A DNA stretch of 64,000 bases from NCBI RefSeq assembly GCF_028283785.1, contig NZ_JAPWKB010000019.1, positions 1,260,001 to 1,324,000 on the forward strand. The letters are read 5' to 3'. The stretch is from Paraburkholderia sp. (GTDB lineage Bacteria > Pseudomonadota > Gammaproteobacteria > Burkholderiales > Burkholderiaceae). Positions within the stretch are counted from its first letter, which is position 1. Each line of letters opens with the position of its first letter. Below the pieces are notes generated by a model, which had not been told where the DNA came from, did no database searches, and saw only the letters and a program-made list of their open reading frames with translations. Positions 1 to 7,417 of the stretch are shown here, in pieces. Made by a program: the position numbers and the translations under genes.

Positions 1-221
1 CCTGTGCGGGACCGGGTGCGTTTGGCGGTTCGCATGGCGTTGGTTTGGTTGCGCCTGGCGTGGCGTGCGTGGCCTGTTTTCACGCTGGTTTGCCTGGATC
101 GTCCCTGTGCGGGACCGGTGCGTTCGGCGGTGCTCGCGTCGTTGGTTTGGTTGATCCTCGCGTGGCGTGCGTGGCCTGTTTTCACGCTGGTCTGCCTGGA
201 TCGTCCCTGTGCGGGACCGCA
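1..221. repeat. Tandem ~103-bp repeat array, outer left arm of composite repeat A
   Basis: Non-coding repeat. The unit carries the short palindrome GTCCCTGTGCGGGAC (5-bp stem) at 101-115 and 203-217, and a copy cut by the window edge at position 1. The spacing is 102-103 bp. Each unit also has a GCCTGGATC block before the palindrome and a TTGGTTTGGTTG-like block in the middle. The same unit occurs at 12130-12435 in the same orientation and, inverted, at 936-1160 and 14488-14660. The array stays open in several frames, but the unit length is not a stable multiple of three, so the resulting ORFs are judged spurious. The array probably continues to the left of the window. Confidence 0.85.
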
Positions 222-255
222 CCTACTTTTCTTTGCTCGCGCAAAGAAAAGTAGG
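222..255. repeat. Perfect 15-bp hairpin, copy 1
   Basis: Stem 222-236 pairs perfectly with 241-255 around the 4-nt loop TCGC (arm CCTACTTTTCTTTGC). Four copies are present in the window, two per composite repeat, always between the tandem array and the core. No gene end lies next to it, so a role as an ordinary terminator is unlikely. Confidence 0.9.
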
Positions 256-901
256 CAAAAGAAAGCGCGTTTACACCGACACTTTGTAGCGAGTGGCGTT
301 CATTCATTATCGGGTAGTGGACCGCGCACGATTTGAGTTGCCGCACCGCTTAAGCGAGTGACAAGGCAGTCATTCGTTCCGGCTGTTCGCTCCGCGACAG
401 CCGTTGGGCACAGCCCCGTCTTTATCTCTTGGCGCCATTCGCGCGCTGCACTCTGTCGGTTACAAAACCCATTTTCCTGGCATGCGCCGGTCTGGTCGCG
501 CGCGCAAAATTCCTGGCTACGCAGAACGTCGGAACCGTCGTGAAAACGGGTGAATACCGTGGCGGAAACCGGCTCCTGAGCCGGGCGCCTGGACCGTCGT
601 GAAGGCTGGCAAATCGGGTGGTGAAAACCGGGCTTAAAGCCGACGCCGGAATGGTCCTAAGGAGAGCAAATGCCGTGCACAAACCGCGCTTTGGGCTGGA
701 CGCCGGAACCGTCGCGAAGGCGAGCCAAGGTCGTAGCGCAAACGGGGTTTTGAAGTGGGCTACCGCCGCGAAGCGGGCGGGATGTGCGGGCGCGGACCAC
801 CACGAAAAACGGACCGCGAACTCAAAACGTGCGCGGTCCACTACCCGAAAAATACTAGACACCACTCGCTACGGAGCGCGAGGTAAACGCGCTTTCTTTT
901 G
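256..901. repeat. Core of composite repeat A
   Basis: This stretch of about 650 bp has no convincing gene. Its two ends are imperfect inverted copies of each other: both contain AAAAGAAAGCGCGTTTAC, GTAGCGAGTGG and GGGTAGTGGACCGCGCACG motifs reading inwards. The middle (about 520-740) holds degenerate direct repeats built around GGAACCGTCGTGAA and GACGCCGGAA. The whole core recurs inverted at 12470-13173. Short ORFs on both strands here, for example on the minus strand at 422-865, have matching versions in the other copy but show repeat-encoded rather than protein-like composition. Confidence 0.8.
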
Positions 902-935
902 CCTACTTTTCTTTGCGCGAGCAAAGAAAAGTAGG
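902..935. repeat. Perfect 15-bp hairpin, copy 2 (empty IS site)
   Basis: Stem 902-916 pairs with 921-935 around the loop GCGA. This is the uninterrupted counterpart of the hairpin at 13174-13193/14473-14487, which carries an insertion sequence. It therefore shows the pre-insertion sequence directly. Confidence 0.9.
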
Positions 936-1160
936 TGCGGTCCCGCACAGGGACGATCCAGGCAAACCAGCGCGAATACAGGACACGCACGCCAACATAA
1001 AACCAACCAGACCAGCGCGAAAACAGGCCACGCCCGCCACGCCAGGAGCAACCAAACCAACACCGCGCGCACCGCCAAAAGCACCCGGTCCCGCACAGGG
1101 ACGATCCAACCAAACCAGCGTGAACACAGGCCACGCACGCCAACACAAAACCAACCAACC
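936..1160. repeat. Inverted tandem array, outer right arm of composite repeat A
   Basis: The array unit reads here as the reverse complement of that at 1-221. Palindromes are at 940-954 and 1088-1102, and the spacing is longer (148 bp) because of an internal partial duplication. It fades into an ACCAACCAACC-rich tract near 1150-1200, about 50-100 bp before the next gene. The tract from 1161 to 1251 has no other recognisable feature. Confidence 0.8.
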
Positions 1161-1251
1161 AACCAACCCACCGCAACAACCAAACCCAAACCCCAGGCAC
1201 ACCCATTGCGCAGCAACCCAAACCACTCCGCGCCGCAAGGACCAACCTCCC

Positions 1252-2331
1252 ATGTCCCCGCAACCCAATCCCGATGAGCGCCCGGAACCCACCCACAAAA
1301 TCCCCCATTTCCCAGGCATCCCCTCCCTAACCGCATCGCTACGCGAAACACCTGAAACACCCGACAGGGAAACCACCTTCAAAAACCTGATAACCCACCA
1401 CTACGACCAGCTCCCGCTACCCGCAAAAGGCCAAACCCTAACCCGCTGGCAAGCGCTCTCAGCAGTCGCAGCGTGCGACCTGTCGCTGACCAAACTCTTC
1501 GAAGGCCACACCGACGCGCTAGCGATCCTCGCCGAACTCGCAGGTCCACCTTCGAACGACACCACTGCCTGGGCCGTATGGGCCGCAGAACCCCCAACGG
1601 CACGTGTCACCGCAACCGCAATCGGTGGCAAGGACAAACATCCGCAACTGATTCTCGACGGTACTAAAGCCTGGTGCTCGGGCGCCCGCATCGTCGATGC
1701 CGCGTTGATCACCGCATGGCTCGACGGCGCGCCGATCCTCGCCGCCGTTTCGATGAATCAGCCCGGCGTGTCGATCGATTCCGCTCAGTGGCATGCGGTC
1801 GGCATGCAGGCGACCAACAGCGCCGACGTCCATTTCGAAGGGGTCAGCGCCACCCAGGTCGGTGGACCGCATCGATATGTCGAGCGTCCGGGTTTCTGGC
1901 ACGGCGGAGCGGGGATCGCGGCGTGCTGGTATGGAGCGGCGGCTGCGATCGGCGGATGGGTGCGCGACGCCGTGCAGCGTCGCGCGGAACCGCATCGGCT
2001 GGCGCATCTGGGCGCTATCGATGTTGCGCTCGCGAGCGCTGCGGCTGCGTTGCGCGAAGCGGCGGCTACGATCGATGCGCATCCGCACGCCGATAGCCAG
2101 CGCGTCGCGTTGCGGGTTCGCCTGATTGTCGAGGCGGCGGCAACGGAGGTCATGACGCACGCGGGCCGCGCACTCGGCGCGGCGCCGTTGTGTCGCGATG
2201 CGCGTTTCGCTCGTGCAATGGCCGATCTGCCGGTGTTCTTGCGCCAGAGTCATGCGGAAAACGATCTCGCCGCATTGGGTCAAGTCATCGTCGGGACGGA
2301 CAAGCGGGAGGACACGCCATGGATGCTGTGA
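1252..2331 (+). CDS. Acyl-CoA dehydrogenase family protein
   Basis: Predicted 359-aa flavin-dependent acyl-CoA dehydrogenase-like protein. The frame is open further upstream to 913, but that part lies in repeat DNA, so ATG 1252 (AAGGA about 11 nt upstream) is preferred. The middle beta-domain region shows ILDGTKAWCSGA, followed by an all-alpha C-terminal domain ending in RQSHAENDLAALG. It is slightly shorter than the usual 380 aa. It overlaps the next gene, a methyltransferase, by 13 bp, which suggests translational coupling. In related genomes I recall such a pair next to a PIG-L deacetylase and a glycosyltransferase; neither is present here. The catalytic base was not identified, so the substrate is unknown. 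Confidence 0.8.
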   Translation: MSPQPNPDERPEPTHKIPHFPGIPSLTASLRETPETPDRETTFKNLITHHYDQLPLPAKGQTLTRWQALSAVAACDLSLTKLFEGHTDALAILAELAGPPSNDTTAWAVWAAEPPTARVTATAIGGKDKHPQLILDGTKAWCSGARIVDAALITAWLDGAPILAAVSMNQPGVSIDSAQWHAVGMQATNSADVHFEGVSATQVGGPHRYVERPGFWHGGAGIAACWYGAAAAIGGWVRDAVQRRAEPHRLAHLGAIDVALASAAAALREAAATIDAHPHADSQRVALRVRLIVEAAATEVMTHAGRALGAAPLCRDARFARAMADLPVFLRQSHAENDLAALGQVIVGTDKREDTPWML

Positions 2332-3011
2332 GCAAGCCGTCATCGTCGGACAGCGAATCGTCGCGCGACTATTTCGACGCACTGTATGCGCGCAGCGACG
2401 ACCCCTGGCATCTTCGTGAAGGCTGGTACGAACATCGCAAGCGTCAGCTGACGCTCGCCGCGTTGCCGCGCGAACGCTATCGGAACGCCTTCGAACCGGG
2501 CTGCGCCAACGGCGAATTGACGGCGCTGCTTGCCGTGCGTTGCGACGCGCTGCTCGCCGCGGATTTGCACGACACGGCCGTGCGCGTCGCGCGTGAACGG
2601 CTGAACGTTGAATGTGAACAACGCGTCGATCGAGTGGGACTACGTCAGCAAGATCGACCGGACAATCGGCACGTGCGCATCGAAAGACTGACGATGCCTG
2701 CCGAATGGCCCAATGACGACGGCCCATTCGATCTGATCGTCATCAGCGAACTCGCATACTACCTGGCGCTCGCCGATCTGGAAGGCCTCGCGCGATGCAT
2801 CGCGCAAAACCTTTCGAGCGACGGCACCTTGCTCGCGTGTCACTGGAAACGTCCGTTCGACGCCGCGCACCACACCGCCGCCGATATTCATCACTGCTTC
2901 GACGCGCATTGCGGACTCACGCGCGTCGTTCATCACGACGAGCCGGATTTTCTGCTCGACGTATGGACGCGCGACGGTCGATCAGTGGCCGAGCGCGAAG
3001 GGCGCGCATGA
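2319..3011 (+). CDS. NodS-like class I SAM-dependent methyltransferase
   Basis: Predicted 230-aa methyltransferase of the NodS type. Near the N-terminus it has DPWHLREGWYEHRKR, followed by the SAM-binding motif I region FEPGCANGELTALLA (residues about 65-80) and a motif IV-like stretch DLIVISELAYYL. ATG 2319 was chosen over the upstream ATG at 2190 because it follows GGGAGGA and creates a 13-bp overlap with the acyl-CoA dehydrogenase gene. NodS N-methylates chitooligosaccharides. Homologues outside nodulation clusters have unknown substrates, and no nod gene is near, so only the methyl transfer reaction is inferred. Confidence 0.82.
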   Translation: MDAVSKPSSSDSESSRDYFDALYARSDDPWHLREGWYEHRKRQLTLAALPRERYRNAFEPGCANGELTALLAVRCDALLAADLHDTAVRVARERLNVECEQRVDRVGLRQQDRPDNRHVRIERLTMPAEWPNDDGPFDLIVISELAYYLALADLEGLARCIAQNLSSDGTLLACHWKRPFDAAHHTAADIHHCFDAHCGLTRVVHHDEPDFLLDVWTRDGRSVAEREGRA

Positions 3012-3072
3012 CGCGCCGACTGCCGCGATGCCCGGTTGAAAACCGCATAAATGAGTCTTGACCACGTTAAGC

Positions 3073-3837
3073 TCAAACCAGTTTCGGTTGTCCGTTCGAC
3101 GCGCTCAGGCCGCCGTCGACGGGCAGGTTGACGCCGGTAACGAAGCGCGCGTCGTCGCTCGCGAGAAAGGCGATCACGCTCGCAATCTCCTCCGGTTCGG
3201 CGGGGCGGCCAAGCGGAATGCGCTGGCGAAACGCTTGCTGCAGTTGTTCGTCGCTATCCATGTCGCCGGTCATTTCGGTGCGCGTGTATGTGGGGCATAC
3301 GGCGTTGACGCGCACGCCGTCCGGGCCGCAATCCATCGCGAGCGCGCGCGTGAAATTGGTCACCGCACCTTTGGCCGCGTTGTAGAAGCTCATCCCCCAA
3401 TCGCCGCCGATCCCGGATACCGACGACACGTTGACGATGCAACCTTTGACTTTCTTCAGATGCGGCAACGCGGCGCGGCATCCGTAAAACACGCCGCTGA
3501 CGTCGGTGGCCATCACGTCGTCCCAATCCTCCAGCGACAACGCATCGATCGGTCCCATTTTCACCACGCCCGCGTTATTGACGATCACGTCGAGCTGGCC
3601 GTAACGCTGCACGATCATCGTGACGAGCATGTCCACGTCGTCGTAGTTGCGCATATCGACGACCTGCGCGAGCGTGCGCTCGGTCGGCAACGTCGCGGCG
3701 ACGTGCTCCAGCTTCGCCTGCGTACGACCGACCAGAACGGTCGTCGCGCCTTCCTCCGAAAACCGACGCGCAGTCGCGGCGCCGATTCCCGATCCGGCGC
3801 CAGTCACGATCACTACCTTGCCTTCGAAACGTTGCAT
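3073..3837 (-). CDS. SDR family NAD(P)-dependent oxidoreductase
   Basis: 254-aa classical short-chain dehydrogenase. The cofactor motif TGAGSGIG is at residues 12-19, NNAG follows at about residue 88, and the catalytic set is complete: Ser in NVSSVSG, Tyr and Lys in YNAAK. The C-terminal PVDGGL end is typical of 3-oxoacyl-ACP reductase/glucose dehydrogenase-like members. An AGAGG ribosome site lies just before ATG 3837. It is a single gene, convergent with the methyltransferase. The substrate cannot be told from sequence. Confidence 0.9.
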   Translation of the reverse strand: MQRFEGKVVIVTGAGSGIGAATARRFSEEGATTVLVGRTQAKLEHVAATLPTERTLAQVVDMRNYDDVDMLVTMIVQRYGQLDVIVNNAGVVKMGPIDALSLEDWDDVMATDVSGVFYGCRAALPHLKKVKGCIVNVSSVSGIGGDWGMSFYNAAKGAVTNFTRALAMDCGPDGVRVNAVCPTYTRTEMTGDMDSDEQLQQAFRQRIPLGRPAEPEEIASVIAFLASDDARFVTGVNLPVDGGLSASNGQPKLV

Positions 3838-3973
3838 GAAAACCTCTGGATTGACGTGTCAGCAAACAGAAAGTGGGGCGCAGCCGAGGCTTGCGTTCGG
3901 GCCGTACGGGGTCTGGGTGCTGGGTGCGCGCGTTCGGCTGGATATGCGGGTTGTGCGTATCGCCTTATCGCGC

Positions 3974-4255
3974 TTATTGCACCTGGACGGCTCCTTCGTA
4001 CGAATGGGCGCCGGTTCGATCGTCTGCGCGAATCGCGCGTTCGGCCTTTTGAATGTTTCGCGGATAGGTCGGATCGTCGCCACCCTGGCGATAACCCGTT
4101 GCCTGAAGTTGTTGCAACTCGACCTGTTGCGCCTGATGGGTGGTCAGCGTGGACGGCAGGGTCTGCGCGCTCGCCAGATGGGATGTGGCGATGGCGAGCA
4201 ATGCGGCCGCGCCGGCACGAGCGCAAACCTTCAATGGCGTATGGGATTGGGTCAT
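3974..4255 (-). CDS. DUF4148 domain secreted protein
   Basis: Predicted 93-aa exported protein. ATG 4255 gives a signal peptide (positive start, hydrophobic AAALLAIATSHLA, cleavage after ASA). The mature part contains LQQLQATGYRQGGDDPTYPRNIQKAE, the core of the DUF4148 family common in Burkholderiales. Unlike the two paralogues at 33334 and 33750, it lacks the C-terminal CVGP..C motif. The function of the family is unknown. It lies between the SDR gene and the etfA terminator and is probably monocistronic. Confidence 0.8.
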   Translation of the reverse strand: MTQSHTPLKVCARAGAAALLAIATSHLASAQTLPSTLTTHQAQQVELQQLQATGYRQGGDDPTYPRNIQKAERAIRADDRTGAHSYEGAVQVQ

Positions 4256-4314
4256 CACGGCCTCCGTTTGAATGACTCTGTCCGGAAGTAGCATAGGCCG
4301 TGCCGCGACCGACG

Positions 4315-4350
4315 GCGGTCCGGCATGGCCCGTAAGCCATGTCGGACCGC
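4315..4350. terminator. Hairpin downstream of etfA
   Basis: Arms 4315-4329 and 4336-4350 pair over 15 bp with one mismatch (GCGGTCCGGCATGGC against GCCATGTCGGACCGC) around a 6-nt loop. It begins 32 bp past the etfA stop. There is no U tract, so it is a terminator-like hairpin rather than a textbook intrinsic terminator. Confidence 0.55.
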
Positions 4351-4381
4351 GCGATGGCGGATATTACGCGCGCAGCCTGCG

Positions 4382-5314
4382 TTAAAGCGCGTCGGTGAGT
4401 TCCGGCGCGGCGGTGAACAGATCGCCGACCAGACCGTAATCGGCGACGCCGAAAATCGGCGCTTCCGGATCCTTGTTGATCGCGACGATCACCTTCGAGT
4501 CTTTCATCCCGGCCAGATGCTGGATTGCACCCGAAATACCGACCGCGATATACAACTGCGGCGCGACGATCTTGCCGGTCTGGCCAACCTGATAGTCGTT
4601 CGGCACGTAACCCGCGTCCACCGCTGCACGCGATGCGCCGAGCGCTGCGTTCAGCTTGTCGGCCAGCGGTTCGAGCACCTTCGTGTAGTTCTCGCCGCTG
4701 CCCAGACCGCGACCGCCCGACACGATGATCGATGCCGACGTCAGTTCCGGACGATCGAGCTTCGTGATTTCACGGCTGACGAACGCGGAAATGCCTGCGT
4801 CCGCTGCGGCTTCGATCTTCTCGACCGCGGCGCTGCCGCCTTCGGCTGCAACCGGATCGAAACCCGTCGCGCGGACGGTAATGACCTTGATCGGATCGTT
4901 CGATTGAACCGTTGCAATCGCATTGCCCGCGTAGATCGGACGCTCGAACGTGTCGGCACTGTCCACGGCGGTGATGTCGCTGATCTGCGCGACGTCGAGC
5001 TTCGCGGCGATACGCGGCGCGATGTTTTTACCGTATGCGGTTGCCGGCGCGAAGATGTGCGAATAACCTTTTGCGATATTCAGCACGGTCGCTTCGACGT
5101 TTTCCGCGAGGCCTGCCGCCAGTTGCGGCGCGTCTGCCAGCAATACTTTCGACACGCCTGCGATTTTCGCTGCCGCATCTGCCGCAGCCTGTGCGTTGTG
5201 ACCTGCGACCAGCACATGCACGTCGCCGCCAACCTTGGCTGCAGCCGCAACCGTATTCAACGTCGCGGCTTTCACCGACGCGTTATCGTGTTCCGCAATT
5301 ACCAGAATCGTCAT
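4382..5314 (-). CDS. etfA: Electron transfer flavoprotein alpha subunit
   Basis: 310-aa ETF alpha subunit, which carries FAD and passes electrons from acyl-CoA and other dehydrogenases to ETF-ubiquinone oxidoreductase. The N-terminal adenine-nucleotide hydrolase-like domain covers about residues 1-180. The C-terminal FAD domain has VSGGRGLGSGENY, PNDYQVGQTGKIVAPQLYIAVGISGAIQHLAGM and VAINKDPEAPIF, all signature segments. It is the second gene of the etfBA operon, 13 bp after etfB, and its length is normal for the family. Confidence 0.97.
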   Translation of the reverse strand: MTILVIAEHDNASVKAATLNTVAAAAKVGGDVHVLVAGHNAQAAADAAAKIAGVSKVLLADAPQLAAGLAENVEATVLNIAKGYSHIFAPATAYGKNIAPRIAAKLDVAQISDITAVDSADTFERPIYAGNAIATVQSNDPIKVITVRATGFDPVAAEGGSAAVEKIEAAADAGISAFVSREITKLDRPELTSASIIVSGGRGLGSGENYTKVLEPLADKLNAALGASRAAVDAGYVPNDYQVGQTGKIVAPQLYIAVGISGAIQHLAGMKDSKVIVAINKDPEAPIFGVADYGLVGDLFTAAPELTDAL

Positions 5315-5327
5315 TTCACCGGTCTCC

Positions 5328-6077
5328 TTACAGCACCTTGGCTTCGGTCTTCAGCTTCTCGACCAGCGTCTTCACGTCAGCCACCTTCACACCGGCCGAA
5401 CGCTTCGCCGGCTCGACCACTTTCAGCGTCTTCAGACGCGGCGCGACATCCACGCCCAGGTCTTCCGGCTTGACGATTTCGAGCGGTTTTTTCTTCGCCT
5501 TCATGATGTTCGGCAGCGTCACATAACGCGGCTCGTTCAGGCGCAGATCGGTCGTGATGACTGCGGGCAGCGTCAGCGACAGCGTTTCCGCGCCGCCATC
5601 CACTTCGCGCGACACGGTCGCCTTGCCGTCGGCAACCGTCACTTTCGATGCGAACGTTGCTTGCGGCAGGTTTGCCAATGCGGCCAGCATCTGGCCGGTC
5701 TGGTTCGAATCGTCGTCGATGGCCTGCTTGCCGAGGATGATCAGTTGAGGCTGCTCTTTGTCCACGAGCGCCTTGAGCAGCTTCGCGACCGCCAGCGGCT
5801 GCAGGTCTTCGTTCGACTCGATCAGGATCGCGCGATCCGCGCCGATCGCGAGCGCTGTACGCAGCGTTTCCTGCGATTGCGTCACACCGGCGGAAACGGC
5901 GATCACTTCGGTCGCCACGCCCGCTTCGCGCAATCGCACCGCTTCTTCAACCGCGATTTCGTCGAACGGATTCATCGACATCTTCACATTGGCAATGTCG
6001 ACGCCCGTGCCGTCCGACTTGACGCGGACCTTCACGTTGTAATCGACCACTCTCTTGACTGGCACCAGGATTTTCAA
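5328..6077 (-). CDS. etfB: Electron transfer flavoprotein beta subunit
   Basis: 249-aa ETF beta subunit, AMP-binding partner of etfA. It begins KILVPVKRVVDYNVKVRVK and contains the family core NPFDEIAVEEAVRLRE and DDDSNQTGQM. The first codon is TTG at 6077; no ATG lies in frame nearby and the protein begins at the canonical residue, so the TTG start is well supported. GGAGA lies 10-15 nt upstream. A palindrome sits in the leader (6091-6108). The pair serves acyl-CoA dehydrogenases such as the one at 1252 and others elsewhere. Confidence 0.97.
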   Translation of the reverse strand: MKILVPVKRVVDYNVKVRVKSDGTGVDIANVKMSMNPFDEIAVEEAVRLREAGVATEVIAVSAGVTQSQETLRTALAIGADRAILIESNEDLQPLAVAKLLKALVDKEQPQLIILGKQAIDDDSNQTGQMLAALANLPQATFASKVTVADGKATVSREVDGGAETLSLTLPAVITTDLRLNEPRYVTLPNIMKAKKKPLEIVKPEDLGVDVAPRLKTLKVVEPAKRSAGVKVADVKTLVEKLKTEAKVL

Positions 6078-6090
6078 AGGGTGTCTCCAT

Positions 6091-6108
6091 GCGGCTTTGT
6101 AAAGCCGC
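6091..6108. promoter_or_regulatory. Palindrome in the etfBA leader
   Basis: GCGGCTTT and AAAGCCGC form a perfect 8-bp inverted repeat with a 2-nt spacer. It lies 14 bp upstream of the etfB TTG start, next to the ribosome binding region. It could be an operator or an mRNA hairpin that limits translation. It could also belong to the 3' end of the preceding HTH gene, although that stop is about 100 bp away. Confidence 0.4.
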
Positions 6109-6210
6109 CACTGTGACAGACACGAGCGCCGCGCGGAATTACGGATTGGCTAACACGATGTTTGTGCGTCGTTAAGCGGGCGCGCATGGGGCGCGTCCGG
6201 CGATGTGGGG

Positions 6211-6735
6211 TTACGCGACCAGCGACTCCAGTTGCTCGCTGATTTCGCGCTCGATTTCCCGTGATTCCTTAACCAGATTGACCTGTTTTGCGGACTTTGC
6301 GACGTCGAACAGATCGGCGTCGATCTGATATCCGCCGCGACGGTTGAGCCACGACAGAATGTCCGACAGATGCCAGACGGAGGGATTGCCTTCGTGCACG
6401 GGCGCGGGAAAGTCGGTTGCATGCGTCAACATCAGTTTGCGCATGTTTTGCCGCGTGACGCCGACCACGTCGGCAACGTCGGTCAACCCAACGAAATCCG
6501 GGGCGGCCTCGACCAGTCGGGCCGAAGGCACGGCGTCCTTGACGTTGTGCAACGCGCTGAAAATTGCACTCCACGCATCGGCGCTTTCCCGCGTGAAGGC
6601 GAGGGCGATACGCCCTGGCTGGCCGACCCCGATAGTCGCGTCGTCGCAACCCGCTTCGGCCAGACGCTCTACGAGCGCGTCAAGATCCTGGTCGTCGGCG
6701 GCAAGACGATATTTGAGCGTGAAAACATATTCCAT
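6211..6735 (-). CDS. HTH DNA-binding protein, candidate antitoxin/regulator
   Basis: 174-aa protein. Residues about 1-60 form an alpha/beta domain (MEYVFTLKYRLA..., GRIALAFTRESADAW). Residues about 80-130 contain an AlpA/MerR-like helix-turn-helix (GLTDVADVVGVTRQNMRKLM followed by WHLSDILSWL). The C-terminus is a charged helix with coiled-coil character (KESREIEREISEQLESL). An AGGAG site ends in the stop region of the preceding gene and the gap is 2 bp, so the two are one operon. The order, small basic protein first and DNA-binding partner second, is that of hicAB-type toxin-antitoxin pairs. This assignment is inference. Confidence 0.6.
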   Translation of the reverse strand: MEYVFTLKYRLAADDQDLDALVERLAEAGCDDATIGVGQPGRIALAFTRESADAWSAIFSALHNVKDAVPSARLVEAAPDFVGLTDVADVVGVTRQNMRKLMLTHATDFPAPVHEGNPSVWHLSDILSWLNRRGGYQIDADLFDVAKSAKQVNLVKESREIEREISEQLESLVA

Positions 6736-6737
6736 TG

Positions 6738-7022
6738 TTACTCCTGCGTGAGCGCGACAGCGTGCGGGGCCGTCTTATGGGGAACTGCTGTGCAATTGTC
6801 GACAACACGTTTCAGGTCGTTCGCGTGGTTGCCTGAATTGCGCGGTGTGCTCCAGATACTGGCGATACAAAACTCGCCGCACCGACATTCGGCATCGTTG
6901 AGCGGGCAGTACATCCTGCCCCACGCGTGTCCGTTGCCCTTCCTGGGTTCAACGCGCCAGCCGTGGGTTTCGGCATATACCAGTGCTGCCTCGATCTCTT
7001 TCCTGGGATGCGGTCTATTCAT
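6738..7022 (-). CDS. Small Cys-containing protein, HicA-like toxin candidate
   Basis: Predicted 94-aa protein from ATG 7022. It starts with a basic helix (RPHPRKEIEAALVYAETHGW) followed by RVEPRKGNGHAWGRMYC, which resembles the beta-strand and glycine/histidine region of HicA-type RNA-binding toxins. Four cysteines are clustered (C39, C46, C48, C52), with another at C77, suggesting a metal site, which HicA lacks. The frame is open upstream to 7142, but those codons overlap the promoter palindrome at 7053-7070. It is co-directional with the HTH gene 2 bp downstream. Function is unproven; a plain regulator pair is the main alternative. Confidence 0.55.
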   Translation of the reverse strand: MNRPHPRKEIEAALVYAETHGWRVEPRKGNGHAWGRMYCPLNDAECRCGEFCIASIWSTPRNSGNHANDLKRVVDNCTAVPHKTAPHAVALTQE

Positions 7023-7032
7023 TTGCGAACTC

Positions 7033-7070
7033 AGTGTAGGGTTGAGTGATATGGTTGTCAAGTGACAACC
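7033..7070 (-). promoter_or_regulatory. Promoter with overlapping palindromic operator of the HTH/small-protein operon
   Basis: On the minus strand, -35 TTGACA (7056-7061) and -10 TACACT (7033-7038) are separated by exactly 17 bp. The -35 box lies inside a perfect 8-bp inverted repeat, GGTTGTCA and TGACAACC with a 2-bp spacer (7053-7070). Initiation would fall about 7026, only a few bases before ATG 7022, so the mRNA would be nearly leaderless. This layout fits autorepression by the downstream HTH protein. Confidence 0.6.
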
Positions 7071-7399
7071 AAGTCGGACGGGTTGGATAAATTGCATCCG
7101 TGTAAAAGTGCGTTTCGGCGCACCTTGCATTTCGTCCGACAAAACCTATCCTACGAGCGTCCACATCGCGTTATTGGCGAATTTTCCGCACCACCCTGCA
7201 GCCAATTCAGAACCCCATTTGTGCACTGCAACCCGTAAAAACCACCAGTATTTCCCAATTTTCAGCACTCTCGTGCTGCACCGCCGCACTTCTTTGGTGA
7301 ATTTTAAGTAATTCCTAAAGTAGCGCTTTTGTCAGCCGATAATCCGGAAGGAGTAAGCCGGTCTTCCGCGCATCCGGCTGTAATCGAACACATGCGTGC
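7071..7399. other. Intergenic region upstream of the GGDEF/EAL gene
   Basis: About 330 bp between the divergent small operon and the c-di-GMP gene. It is more AT-rich than the flanks (7240-7340). No protein-like ORF, tRNA or strong hairpin was seen. It must hold the promoter of the downstream gene, but no convincing -35/-10 pair was identified. Confidence 0.5.
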
Positions 7400-7417
7400 A
7401 TGATGCTGGAGAAGGCA

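Noticed and set aside
1..255. CRISPR-like array
   Set aside because: The repeats are about 103 bp apart and the sequence between palindromes is also repeated, so there are no unique spacers. No cas gene is nearby.
4..336. ORFs in the tandem arrays of the composite repeats (also near 869-1382 minus, 12094-12502 plus and 14368-14739 minus)
   Set aside because: They encode repeated peptides that shift frame between units, appear on both strands and run through perfect hairpins. They are judged non-coding.
422..865. Minus-strand 147-codon ORF in core A with a homologous frame at 12506-13000
   Set aside because: Similarity between the copies reflects the DNA repeat; the frame breaks near the C-terminus in copy B and the composition is not protein-like.
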